Counted from the first letter of the stretch, positions 1 to 5,447 are shown. The stretch: DNA of 6,064 nucleotides from Nitrospirota bacterium (GCA_030637135.1 DAOVVO010000082.1:1-6064); one strand, 5' to 3'. Numbers and translations are program-made. The notes: generated from the letters alone by a model not told the origin.

Positions 1-96
1 AGTGTATCGTTTATTTCGACCGGAGGTGGTGCAGCATTGGAACTTTTGGAAGGGAAGGATTTACCGGGGCTTGTTGCACTTACGGATAAAAAATAA
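1..96 (+). CDS. pgk: Phosphoglycerate kinase, C-terminal fragment
   Basis: This is the last 31 codons of a gene that begins before the window, ending at TAA 94-96. The peptide contains STGGGAALELLEGKDLPG followed by a short VAL tail. That is the characteristic C-terminal glycine-rich segment of phosphoglycerate kinase, which contributes to nucleotide phosphate binding. The enzyme is cytosolic and converts 1,3-bisphosphoglycerate plus ADP to 3-phosphoglycerate plus ATP in glycolysis, and runs in reverse in gluconeogenesis. It converges with smpB. The 57 bases between its stop and the ancestral smpB stop hold only weak hairpins beside a T-run, so I do not call a terminator. The identification is secure from the motif, although only a small part of the protein is visible. 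Confidence 0.93.
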   Translation, partial: SVSFISTGGGAALELLEGKDLPGLVALTDKK

Positions 97-153
97 AATT
101 TTAATGAGTATAAAATCCTTAATTTTCTGTTGTACATTCTGTATCGTGATTTT

Positions 154-201
154 TTAACGTTTTCTCCTCAAATGCCTTTGTATTTCCCTGCGAGCTTCTT
201 T
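154..201 (-). pseudogene. smpB: In-frame remnant of the SmpB C-terminal tail, beyond a premature stop
   Basis: Reading on in the smpB frame past its TAA (202-204) gives 15 more codons, KEARREIQRHLRRKR, then a second TAA at 154-156. The stretch is lysine/arginine-rich and predicted helical, which is how intact SmpB proteins end. With it the protein would be about 149 residues, the usual family length. No frameshift is needed: a single base change (for example GAA or AAA to TAA) accounts for the interruption. The good preservation suggests a recent mutation, a sequencing error, or stop readthrough. These residues are visible in the sequence; their role in decoding is known from the family. Confidence 0.8.
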
Positions 202-603
202 TTATTTTAATGCTTCTCTTTTCTCATACTTTCGTTTGCCTTTTGCGAGCCCTAACTCTACTTTTGCCTTTCCCTTTTTAAAGTATATCTTGAGAGGGAT
301 AAGTGTAAGCCCTTTCTGACTGAGATTGCCCCACAGCTTGTTTATTTCTTTTCTATGCATGAGCAGCTTTCTGGTTCGCAAAGGGTCATGATTTTGGATA
401 TTACCATGACTGTATGGGCTGATGTGGCAGTTAAGGAGGAAAACTTCATTGTCTTTTATAAGTGCATAGCTGTCTTTAAGGTTTGCCCTGCCTTCCCTCA
501 AAGACTTTACCTCTGTGCCAAGCAGTGAAATGCCTGCTTCGTATGTTTCCACGATAAAATAATCATGGTATGCTTTTCTATTGGAGCAGACTATATTTTC
601 CAT
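202..603 (-). CDS. smpB: SsrA-binding protein SmpB, lacking its C-terminal tail
   Basis: SmpB binds tmRNA and carries it to ribosomes stalled on mRNAs without a stop codon, starting trans-translation. The 133-residue product shows the full family core: NRKAYHDYFI near the start, the TEVKSLREGRANLKDSYA block (about residues 30-47), HISPYSHGN (60-68), NHDPLRTRKLLMHRKEI (71-87) and GLTLIPLKIYFKKGKAKVEL (98-117), ending GKRKYEKREALK. The family is normally about 150-160 residues, and this frame stops at TAA just where the tail helix should begin. Studies of the E. coli protein show the tail is dispensable for tmRNA binding but required for tagging, so this product would be predicted to bind tmRNA yet fail in decoding. 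ATG at 601-603 is the only plausible start; it lacks a clear Shine-Dalgarno sequence and lies 6 nt after a -10 box. Confidence 0.93.
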   Translation of the reverse strand: MENIVCSNRKAYHDYFIVETYEAGISLLGTEVKSLREGRANLKDSYALIKDNEVFLLNCHISPYSHGNIQNHDPLRTRKLLMHRKEINKLWGNLSQKGLTLIPLKIYFKKGKAKVELGLAKGKRKYEKREALK

Positions 604-609
604 TTATTA

Positions 610-638
610 AGAATAGCTTACGAATTTTACTAAGTCAA
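610..638 (-). promoter_or_regulatory. Sigma-70-type promoter for smpB, probably leaderless
   Basis: On the minus strand, TTGACT (633-638) is separated by 17 bp from TATTCT (610-615). This is a good -35/-10 pair with ideal spacing. Only six bases (taataa) separate the -10 box from the smpB ATG, so the expected first transcribed base is at or beside the A of the start codon. That would give a leaderless mRNA and fits the absence of a Shine-Dalgarno sequence. Confidence 0.6.
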
Positions 639-712
639 CGAACCTGACCATTGTTTCCCAGAAATGAGATACCATCAAACGTTGTTTAAACATAGAATAG
701 CGAGTGTAACAT

Positions 713-887
713 GCCTGACGCCGCCTCTACCTATCGGTCTACGACTCATTCATAGAGCATACAGGTGCCGGTAGGCAGGGCCTGCCTGCCGTTAGGTATG
801 GCAGTCAGGTTCCCCGTAGTCCCGTCGTAGACTCGTAGGAGAAGCTTCGGGTCGGAATCGACTCGTACCGAGACCGCAGGAAGCTTT
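713..887. other. G+C-rich, self-complementary intergenic island
   Basis: The gap 604-1032 contains no credible gene on either strand. Its middle part is clearly richer in G+C than its flanks and full of inverted repeats. The perfect parts of an imperfect outer arm pair 714-719 with 804-809 (cctgac/gtcagg) and 728-733 with 793-798 (taccta/taggta). A near-perfect hairpin sits at 769-791. A 9-bp inverted pair lies at 737-745 and 824-832, crossing the outer arm. An imperfect hairpin at 842-886 is closed by two copies of aagctt. The octamer gactcgta occurs twice, at 830-837 and 860-867. This could be a dispersed palindromic repeat, a degraded mobile element, or a structured RNA. I do not recognise it as a known RNA; there is no tmRNA-like or tRNA-like acceptor end. 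Confidence 0.55.
769..791. repeat. Hairpin of 11 base pairs in the G+C-rich island
   Basis: The arms are cggtaggcagg (769-779) and cctgcctgccg (781-791), complementary throughout apart from one G-T/U wobble, with one central base at 780. A real RNA hairpin would open a few central pairs to form its loop. No T-run follows on either strand, so it does not look like an intrinsic terminator. Confidence 0.75.
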
Positions 888-976
888 AATGTATGGTTTG
901 GCTATTAATAATTTTCATTATCAGAATTTTATGGTCACTAAATTTATTTAACATTTTTGTGCCTCTCTTGAAGTTG

Positions 977-1005
977 TTGACTTGTATCAAGTATTTATGT
1001 ATTCT
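977..1005 (+). promoter_or_regulatory. Sigma-70-type promoter for the DUF47-pit operon
   Basis: TTGACT (977-982) and TATTCT (1000-1005) are separated by exactly 17 bp. Transcription would start near 1012-1013, giving a leader of about 20 nt that includes AGAGAG (1018-1023), a plausible ribosome-binding site 9 nt before the ATG at 1033. Both hexamers and the spacing are identical to those of the divergent smpB promoter. I see no obvious Pho-box-like direct repeat next to it. Confidence 0.6.
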
Positions 1006-1032
1006 TTAGCCTAAAATAGAGAGTAAAAAAAT

Positions 1033-1659
1033 ATGGTGTTTAGGAAATTTTTCCCAAAACAAACTGATTTTTTCAAGATGTTCGAAAAAGCAGCCCGGAA
1101 TCTTAAAATGGCTGGAACTCTGCTTGTCGAGATGATGGAAAATTTTTCCGAAGCTGAAATTAAGGCAAAACAGATATATGATGCTGAGCAAGAAGGAGAC
1201 ATGCTCACACATGAGGTCATACGTGAGCTGAATAAAACATTTCTTACCCCTGTGGACAGGGAAGATATTCATGCCCTTATTTCACGTATTGATGACGTCC
1301 TTGATTTAATCTGGGCAGCTGTTGACAGAATGATTCTTTTTAAGATTACCTCTTCAACACCTGAGGCTGTTGAGCTTTCAAAAATCCTTCTGTCCACTAC
1401 AGAGATAATCGAAAAGTCAGTTACCACACTTAAGAAGAAAAAGTACACATATGTTCATGAGTATTGCATTGAGATCAACCGTCTTGAAAACGCCGCTGAC
1501 AGAGTTTTCAGGACTGCGTTGGCAAAGCTCTTCAACGAAGTGACCGACCCCATTTTTGTCATTAAATGGAAAGAAGTGTATGAACATCTTGAAGAAGCTC
1601 TTGATAACTGTGAGGATGTAGCAAACATTCTTGAGAGCATTGTCTTAAAACATGCATGA
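1033..1659 (+). CDS. DUF47 / PhoU-like phosphate transport accessory protein (TIGR00153 type)
   Basis: This is a 208-residue, all-helical, cytosolic protein of the DUF47 family, which is distantly related to PhoU and is commonly encoded just before PiT transporters. Acidic motifs like those that bind metal clusters in PhoU-type proteins are visible: the E52/E54/D56 region, the PVDREDIHALISRIDDVLDL block (about 73-92), INRLENAADRVFR (148-160), and a final helix with EHLEEALDNCEDVANILE (184-201). Length and ends match the family, so it looks complete. The ATG at 1033 is chosen because AGAGAG lies 9 nt upstream and the N-terminus (MVFRKFFPKQ, then FFKMFEKAA) resembles family starts. Its TGA overlaps the pit start by 8 nt, implying co-transcription and probable translational coupling. 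The likely role is to modulate or support the adjacent Pi transporter; the mechanism is not established for the family. Confidence 0.9.
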   Translation: MVFRKFFPKQTDFFKMFEKAARNLKMAGTLLVEMMENFSEAEIKAKQIYDAEQEGDMLTHEVIRELNKTFLTPVDREDIHALISRIDDVLDLIWAAVDRMILFKITSSTPEAVELSKILLSTTEIIEKSVTTLKKKKYTYVHEYCIEINRLENAADRVFRTALAKLFNEVTDPIFVIKWKEVYEHLEEALDNCEDVANILESIVLKHA

Positions 1660-2644
1660 GATAATAATCCTCATTGTTGCCCTCGCTATACTTTTTGATA
1701 TAAGCAATGGTTGGAATGATTCAGCAAATGCTATCGCTACGGTAGTCTCTACGAGAGTACTTTCTCCCATGAAAGCCGTTCTGCTTGCTGCTTTCATGAA
1801 TATTGCTGGTGCTTTTGTTTCAACAGGAGTCGCCAAAACAATAGGAAAGGGTATAGTAGATCCAAAAATAATTGCTAATCAACCCGAAGTTATCGCTTCG
1901 GCATTAATTGCCGGTTTCTTATGGAATGGGATGATGACACTTTTTGGTATGCCAGTAAGTGCGTCACATGCTTTAATCGGAGGGTTAATGGGAGGGGTTA
2001 TTGCTTATGGAGGCTTCAGTATTCTCAATACAGCAGGACTTATGAAAATCTTCGCGGCCTTGCTTACATCCCCTGTTATCGGAATATTCTTCGGTTACTT
2101 CTTTATGAAGCTTCTTATCAGGTTTTTTTGCAACATATCGCCGGGAACACTTAATAAACATTTTGGACGTCTTCAGCTTGTCTCTGCAGGTTTTATGGCA
2201 TTCAGCCATGGTTCAAATGACGCCCAGAAGGCAATGGGGGTTATCACGCTGGCCCTCGTTTCAGGCGGTTATTTACAAACTCTTGAAGTGCCTTTCTGGG
2301 TAATACTGTCGTGTGGTCTTGCGATGGGTTTGGGCACAGCCGTTGGAGGCTGGCGGGTAATAAAGACGCTGGGTCATCAGATGTTAAAGCTTCAGCCGGT
2401 TCATGGTTTTGCAGCTGAGACCTCAGCAACTGCGGTCATTCTTGGCGCAAGTGTTTTGGGGCTCCCGGTTAGTACAACACACGTTATTTCAACGAGCATT
2501 ATGGGTGTTGGTGCTACAAAGAGATTAACCGCAGTAAGGTGGGGAGTTGCGGGGAAAATTGTCATAGCGTGGATTTTCACACTTCCAATGTGTTTTGCAA
2601 TAGCGTGGCTGAGTTATCATATCATTGTTAAAATCCTTAGATAG
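1652..2644 (+). CDS. pit: Low-affinity inorganic phosphate transporter, PiT family
   Basis: PiT proteins are inner-membrane symporters that import phosphate, often as a metal-phosphate complex with H+ or Na+. The 330-residue product shows the internal duplication typical of the family: NGWNDSANAIATVVSTR (19-35) in the first half is mirrored by SHGSNDAQKAMGVITL (185-200) in the second, and PVSASHALIGG (101-111) is mirrored by LPVSTTHVISTSIMG (261-275). These are the two conserved PiT signature regions. Many hydrophobic segments suggest about ten membrane spans. The length is that of the shorter bacterial PiT proteins and the gene appears complete. The start overlaps the end of the DUF47 gene by 8 nt, so translation is probably coupled. 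No strong Shine-Dalgarno sequence is visible; GAGAG at 1633-1637 is rather distant. The TAG stop overlaps the convergent tsaC stop by 8 nt. Confidence 0.95.
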   Translation: MHEIIILIVALAILFDISNGWNDSANAIATVVSTRVLSPMKAVLLAAFMNIAGAFVSTGVAKTIGKGIVDPKIIANQPEVIASALIAGFLWNGMMTLFGMPVSASHALIGGLMGGVIAYGGFSILNTAGLMKIFAALLTSPVIGIFFGYFFMKLLIRFFCNISPGTLNKHFGRLQLVSAGFMAFSHGSNDAQKAMGVITLALVSGGYLQTLEVPFWVILSCGLAMGLGTAVGGWRVIKTLGHQMLKLQPVHGFAAETSATAVILGASVLGLPVSTTHVISTSIMGVGATKRLTAVRWGVAGKIVIAWIFTLPMCFAIAWLSYHIIVKILR

Positions 2645-3254
2645 TTAAAGAATTAAGTGAGACACTTCCTTCCCTCAACACCTGAGAGGGGATAACCGTA
2701 ACATCTATAATTGTCGATGGCTTGCCCCCGGGCGTTTTGCCACTGTCTACAATCATGTCAATTTCTTCATCAAAATAGTGCATTAACATGTCAGAATCCT
2801 GAGCGGGCGGTTCACCGGAAAAATTAGCACTCGTTGCAGTGATGGGAAAGTTTGCTGCCCTTGCAAGATGGAGTGCAAAACTTTCCCCGGGAATCCTTAT
2901 AGCTACTTTGTTATTGCTACTGATTGACAGACTGCGAAAACTCCCTTGTATATCAAAAATAATAGTTAATGGACCCGGCCAGAATTTTTTCATTAAATCC
3001 TCTGCCTGTGGTGGTATGGATTTTACTATAGATTTAAGTACCGCGATATTACCAACAATTAAAGGCATGGCCTTTTCTATCATTCTTTTTTTAAGTTTAT
3101 AAAGTCTTTTCAGGGCTGCTTCATCATACACACTGACTCCCAGGGCATAAAAGCTCTCGGTAGGATAGGCAACAGTACCTCCCCCTTTGAGTATCTTCAA
3201 CGACTCAGTTATAACTTCTTCTAATGGCCTCTCATGTAATGAGAATGTGAACAT
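2637..3254 (-). CDS. tsaC: Threonylcarbamoyl-AMP synthase, TsaC/YrdC type
   Basis: The enzyme makes threonylcarbamoyl-adenylate from threonine, bicarbonate and ATP. This is the first step of the t6A37 modification of ANN-decoding tRNAs, in the cytosol. The 205-residue product carries the YrdC-domain motifs in order: VAYPTESFYALG (28-39), LKKR (54-57), WPGPLTIIF (92-100), VAIRIPG (117-123), TATSANFSG (139-147), STIID (180-184) and LREGSV (193-198). The K-x-R (K55, R57) and S-x-N (S142, N144) residues that distinguish TsaC from the paralogue YciO are present. The C-terminal domain of Sua5 is absent, so this is the short form. One extra residue lies in the KKRMIEKAMPLIV segment relative to the usual pattern. 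The ATG at 3254 is the first available start, since TGA lies in frame 3 codons upstream. Its ribosome-binding site is weak; a better one lies further upstream (3276-3282). Confidence 0.9.
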   Translation of the reverse strand: MFTFSLHERPLEEVITESLKILKGGGTVAYPTESFYALGVSVYDEAALKRLYKLKKRMIEKAMPLIVGNIAVLKSIVKSIPPQAEDLMKKFWPGPLTIIFDIQGSFRSLSISSNNKVAIRIPGESFALHLARAANFPITATSANFSGEPPAQDSDMLMHYFDEEIDMIVDSGKTPGGKPSTIIDVTVIPSQVLREGSVSLNSLTI

Positions 3255-3260
3255 TATTTT

Positions 3261-3282
3261 TCATTGTAACATACACCACCTT
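3261..3282 (-). promoter_or_regulatory. Shine-Dalgarno-like site with a 3-codon mini-ORF in the tsaC leader
   Basis: On the minus strand, AAGGTGG (3276-3282) is followed after 3 nt by ATG TTA CAA TGA (3272-3261), a mini-ORF encoding MLQ. It is in frame with tsaC, whose ATG starts 6 nt after this TGA. The ribosome-binding signal is better than anything immediately before the annotated tsaC start. It may therefore load ribosomes that reinitiate at tsaC, or it may be the remains of an older tsaC start cut by a stop codon. Confidence 0.35.
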
Positions 3283-3377
3283 GAATTTTTTCCTTGTAAT
3301 TTTTTTGTATTTTTGGTATTTCTTTAATATAAAAAATCTTGCAAAAGAAAGTTTTTGACTTAACAGATTATTTGACA

Positions 3378-3403
3378 CGGCTTCTTCTCTGAAGAAGAAG
3401 CCG
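3378..3403. promoter_or_regulatory. Perfect 11-bp hairpin in the tsaC/DUF3568 divergent spacer
   Basis: cggcttcttct (3378-3388) and agaagaagccg (3393-3403) are perfectly complementary around a 4-base loop (ctga). The 3' arm ends 34 nt before the DUF3568 ATG. No T-run follows on either strand and no gene points into it, so it is not a normal terminator. It is placed to be an operator or a leader hairpin. TTGAC occurs twice just upstream (3355-3359 and 3372-3376, 17 nt apart), but no convincing -10 box accompanies either, so I do not assign a promoter. Confidence 0.6.
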
Positions 3404-3437
3404 CTGACTATTCAGATATATCAAAAGAACGGAGACT

Positions 3438-3833
3438 ATGAAAAAATTTATAAGATTAACAGCCTTGTTATTGTCGCTTGTATTTTTATGTGGGTGTGAG
3501 GTAGTACTATTAGGCGCCGGTGCAGGATTGGGAGTTGGAACATACAGATTTATAGAGGGCAACCTGGAGAGAACCTATCCTCTTTCGTATACCTCTGCCT
3601 GGGACTCAACTAATACAGCACTATCAAATCTTTATATAAGTGTAACCAGCAGTATAAATGAAGACGTCAAAGGAACGATCGAATCCGTGCGGAAGGACGG
3701 TATAAAAGTGGTGGTAGTATTAACAGACAGAGGTCAGAATGTTACTGATATTAGCATACGCGTCGGTTTTTGGGGAAACCGCGAAGATGCCGAGAGAATG
3801 CATGATGAGATAAAGAGAGTAGCAGGATTATGA
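3438..3833 (+). CDS. DUF3568 family lipoprotein
   Basis: This is a 131-residue predicted lipoprotein. The N-terminus MKKFIRL is followed by a hydrophobic stretch and a lipobox ending in C20 (FLCGC). Glu follows at +2 rather than Asp, which suggests outer-membrane rather than inner-membrane retention if Lol-type rules apply. The mature part begins with a Gly-rich, hydrophobic segment (GAGAGLGVGTY, 27-37). It continues with a small alpha/beta domain that includes YTSAWDSTNTALSNL (51-65), VVVVLTDRG (91-99) and ISIRVGFWGNREDAERMHDE (105-124), the pattern of the DUF3568 family of short lipoproteins. Its function is unknown. GGAG (3431-3434) lies unusually close, 3 nt before the ATG, but the signal peptide fixes the start. 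It is transcribed divergently from tsaC, and its end overlaps the convergent siroheme gene by 6 nt. Confidence 0.82.
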   Translation: MKKFIRLTALLLSLVFLCGCEVVLLGAGAGLGVGTYRFIEGNLERTYPLSYTSAWDSTNTALSNLYISVTSSINEDVKGTIESVRKDGIKVVVVLTDRGQNVTDISIRVGFWGNREDAERMHDEIKRVAGL

Positions 3834-4463
3834 TGCAGTTGACCTCTTGAAAAACTCCTTTCTGATTTGTTTCATGAGAGAGGAGGTATTCTTTTTCCTG
3901 ACGGTATCGAATATTTTCTTTGATGCGAGACTTTTTAAAAATTCTTTACGCTCTTTATTGTCTTTTATTTCGTTCAGTGCCTTGGTACGCATAGTCCTGA
4001 GAAATTCAAAGTACCGAATAAATTCTTGTCCGTAGATTGACTCGATCTCTTTTCTGATAAGTTTTGCGACTGCGGGGCTTGTGCCCTCTGAAGATATTGC
4101 AATTGTTAATGGCCCTCGCTTCACGAGGGAAGGGGCAATAAAATTTCCTTCTGATGGATTATCAATTACGTTTATCAGGTGTTTTGCATCCTGTGCGATT
4201 TTTTGATTTATCCGGACAGAAGAAGTACCTGCGATGACAATGAGGGCATTTTTAAGATCACCTTTCTGATAATGTCTTTTTATATGTATCAGTAATCCTC
4301 TTTTTTTTAATTTTTCAAGAGCATTTGTAATGTCAGGGCTAATGAGTTTAACAAGAGCCCCTGCTTTTACCAGTGTTCTCACTTTTCTCTCCGCAACACC
4401 TCCACCTCCGATGACAACAGCTTTTTTACCGTGCAAATCAAGAAAGACTGGATAGTATTTCAC
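3828..4463 (-). CDS. Precorrin-2 dehydrogenase / sirohydrochlorin ferrochelatase (Met8p / CysG N-domain type)
   Basis: This cytosolic enzyme oxidises precorrin-2 to sirohydrochlorin with NAD+ and may insert Fe2+ to make siroheme, the cofactor of sulfite and nitrite reductases. The 211-residue product starts with a Rossmann NAD-binding motif, VVIGGGGVAERKV (16-28). It has NVIDNPSEGNFIAPS (98-112), whose D101 matches the catalytic Asp of CysG and Met8p, and then PLTIAISSEGTSPAVAKLIR (118-137). The C-terminal half is helical. There is no methyltransferase (CysG C-terminal) domain, so uroporphyrinogen methylation must be encoded elsewhere. The start is GTG (4463-4461), because TAA lies in frame 15 nt upstream. 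The GTGA at 4463-4460 overlaps the bamD stop, implying translational coupling. Its TAA overlaps the end of the convergent DUF3568 gene. Confidence 0.9.
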   Translation of the reverse strand: MKYYPVFLDLHGKKAVVIGGGGVAERKVRTLVKAGALVKLISPDITNALEKLKKRGLLIHIKRHYQKGDLKNALIVIAGTSSVRINQKIAQDAKHLINVIDNPSEGNFIAPSLVKRGPLTIAISSEGTSPAVAKLIRKEIESIYGQEFIRYFEFLRTMRTKALNEIKDNKERKEFLKSLASKKIFDTVRKKNTSSLMKQIRKEFFKRSTAS

Positions 4464-5278
4464 ATTTCTTTTTTATCTGGAATTATTAAATAGATGTTGG
4501 TAAGAGAGGCGAGAATCTTTTGTGCTTTTTTTGATAATTCTGTCGAAGGATACTTTTCAGTAAGGTATGTTAATACTGTTCGAGCCTTAGAATTATCCCC
4601 CATGTTTTTATGGGAGAGTCCGAGATAGTACAGAGCCTCGGGTTCTTTCCTTGAATCAGGATAATTGTTAATTACAGTATTAAATCTGAGGGCAGCAGCA
4701 TTGTAAGAACCTTTCTTGAAATAGAATGTACCCACATAATATTCATACTCTGCAAGAATCCTGTTACACATGTCTATTCTGCTTTGTACGACATTGATAT
4801 AGGGATTTCTTGGATAAAGTCTGAGAAGATTTTCAAATTTTTTTAATGCCATTTGTGCGTATGAATAGCTCACATCCACTGTTGTTATTCTTTTAAAATA
4901 GCTCATTGCCAGATGATACTGTGCATACGGTGCATATTTATGATGTGGATGTAATTTCAGAAAGTGATCATATTCAACTGCTGATTCTTCAAACAGCCCT
5001 TCTTCAAAATAAGAATCCCCGATGCGTATCTGAGCTAAGGGTGCATATTTCCCGGAGGTATCCTGTACTTTAATATTTTGAAGAATTTCTCTTGCATTTT
5101 CATAAAAGCCTTTTTTTATTTTTTCATTCGCTTCATTAAAAACAGATTCTGCTTCGAAAATCGATGTTTTTTTTTGTGCCGATTTATCAGATGAGCAGGC
5201 TGACAAGAGCAATAAGACTATAAAGAGCACAAGATATTTTTTAACTGTCAGGTTATTTTTTTTATGTTCTCGCGACAT
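4460..5278 (-). CDS. bamD: Outer membrane protein assembly factor BamD (TPR lipoprotein)
   Basis: BamD is an outer-membrane lipoprotein on the periplasmic face that works with BamA to fold beta-barrel proteins. The 272-residue product has a basic N-region, a hydrophobic core (about 15-25) and the lipobox LLLSAC with the lipidated Cys at 28. The mature part is built of TPR-like repeats at about 41-74, 77-112, 117-157, 167-200 and 203-237, as in BamD/YfiO. Recognisable family segments are IRIGDSYFEEGLFEESAVEY (84-103), APYAQYHLAMSYFKR (106-120) and YVGTFYFKKGSYNAAALRF (171-189). It is somewhat longer than E. coli BamD because of the N-terminal extension and the C-terminal tail. No strong Shine-Dalgarno sequence precedes the ATG. 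It shares a promoter with, and overlaps by 4 nt, the downstream siroheme gene. A periplasmic TPR lipoprotein of the YbgF/CpoB kind is the alternative but fits less well. Confidence 0.9.
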   Translation of the reverse strand: MSREHKKNNLTVKKYLVLFIVLLLLSACSSDKSAQKKTSIFEAESVFNEANEKIKKGFYENAREILQNIKVQDTSGKYAPLAQIRIGDSYFEEGLFEESAVEYDHFLKLHPHHKYAPYAQYHLAMSYFKRITTVDVSYSYAQMALKKFENLLRLYPRNPYINVVQSRIDMCNRILAEYEYYVGTFYFKKGSYNAAALRFNTVINNYPDSRKEPEALYYLGLSHKNMGDNSKARTVLTYLTEKYPSTELSKKAQKILASLTNIYLIIPDKKEM

Positions 5279-5321
5279 ATTGTTTTTATGAGTTGTTTTT
5301 TAGAAAAAAACTGTTCTAGAT

Positions 5322-5350
5322 ATTATAGTTCAGTTAAATAAATATGTGAA
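5322..5350 (-). promoter_or_regulatory. Sigma-70-type promoter for bamD and the siroheme gene
   Basis: On the minus strand TTCACA (5345-5350) and a consensus TATAAT (5322-5327) are separated by 17 bp. Transcription would begin near 5315, giving a leader of about 37 nt before the bamD ATG. That leader is A/T-rich, with a weak self-complementary stretch of T and A runs and no clear ribosome-binding site. This is the strongest promoter by sequence in the window. Confidence 0.7.
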
Positions 5351-5386
5351 GCCTTGCATAAATCACGTCTTAGCAACAATTCCTGA

Positions 5387-5400
5387 ACTATTCGAATAGT
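5387..5400. repeat. Perfect 14-bp palindrome ACTATTCGAATAGT
   Basis: The two 7-base halves are exact reverse complements with no spacer. The site begins 36 bp upstream of the bamD -35 box, a possible place for a dimeric regulator. A 14-bp palindrome can arise by chance in a few kilobases, so a regulatory role is only a suggestion. Confidence 0.45.
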
Positions 5401-5447
5401 GTGTAATCCATTGTGTTTTCTTCCCGTGAACTCCTAAATGGACTCAA

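Noticed and set aside
97..153. Intrinsic terminator between pgk and smpB
   Set aside because: There is a T-run at about 150-156, but the nearby stems have only 3 to 4 bp, too weak to call.
202..204. Reassignment of TAA or TGA to an amino acid to explain the in-frame stops near smpB and tsaC
   Set aside because: TAA ends pgk and TGA ends the DUF47, DUF3568 and bamD genes at natural positions, so the standard bacterial code is in use.
713..887. tmRNA (ssrA) or another known RNA next to smpB
   Set aside because: No tRNA-like acceptor and T-arm, no CCA end and no tag-coding frame are visible in the island.
1006..1272. Minus-strand ORFs opposite the start of the DUF47 gene (also 1011-1220)
   Set aside because: They lie antisense to a well-supported family gene, have no recognisable domain or ribosome-binding site, and cover its promoter.
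1921..2154. Plus-strand ORF inside pit in another frame, with minus-strand ORFs 1985-2209 and 2244-2429
   Set aside because: These are shadows of the PiT coding sequence; the pit frame carries conserved motifs throughout the region.
2839..3102. Plus-strand ORF opposite tsaC, and 3847-4035 opposite the siroheme gene
   Set aside because: Both are antisense shadows of conserved genes with no independent evidence.
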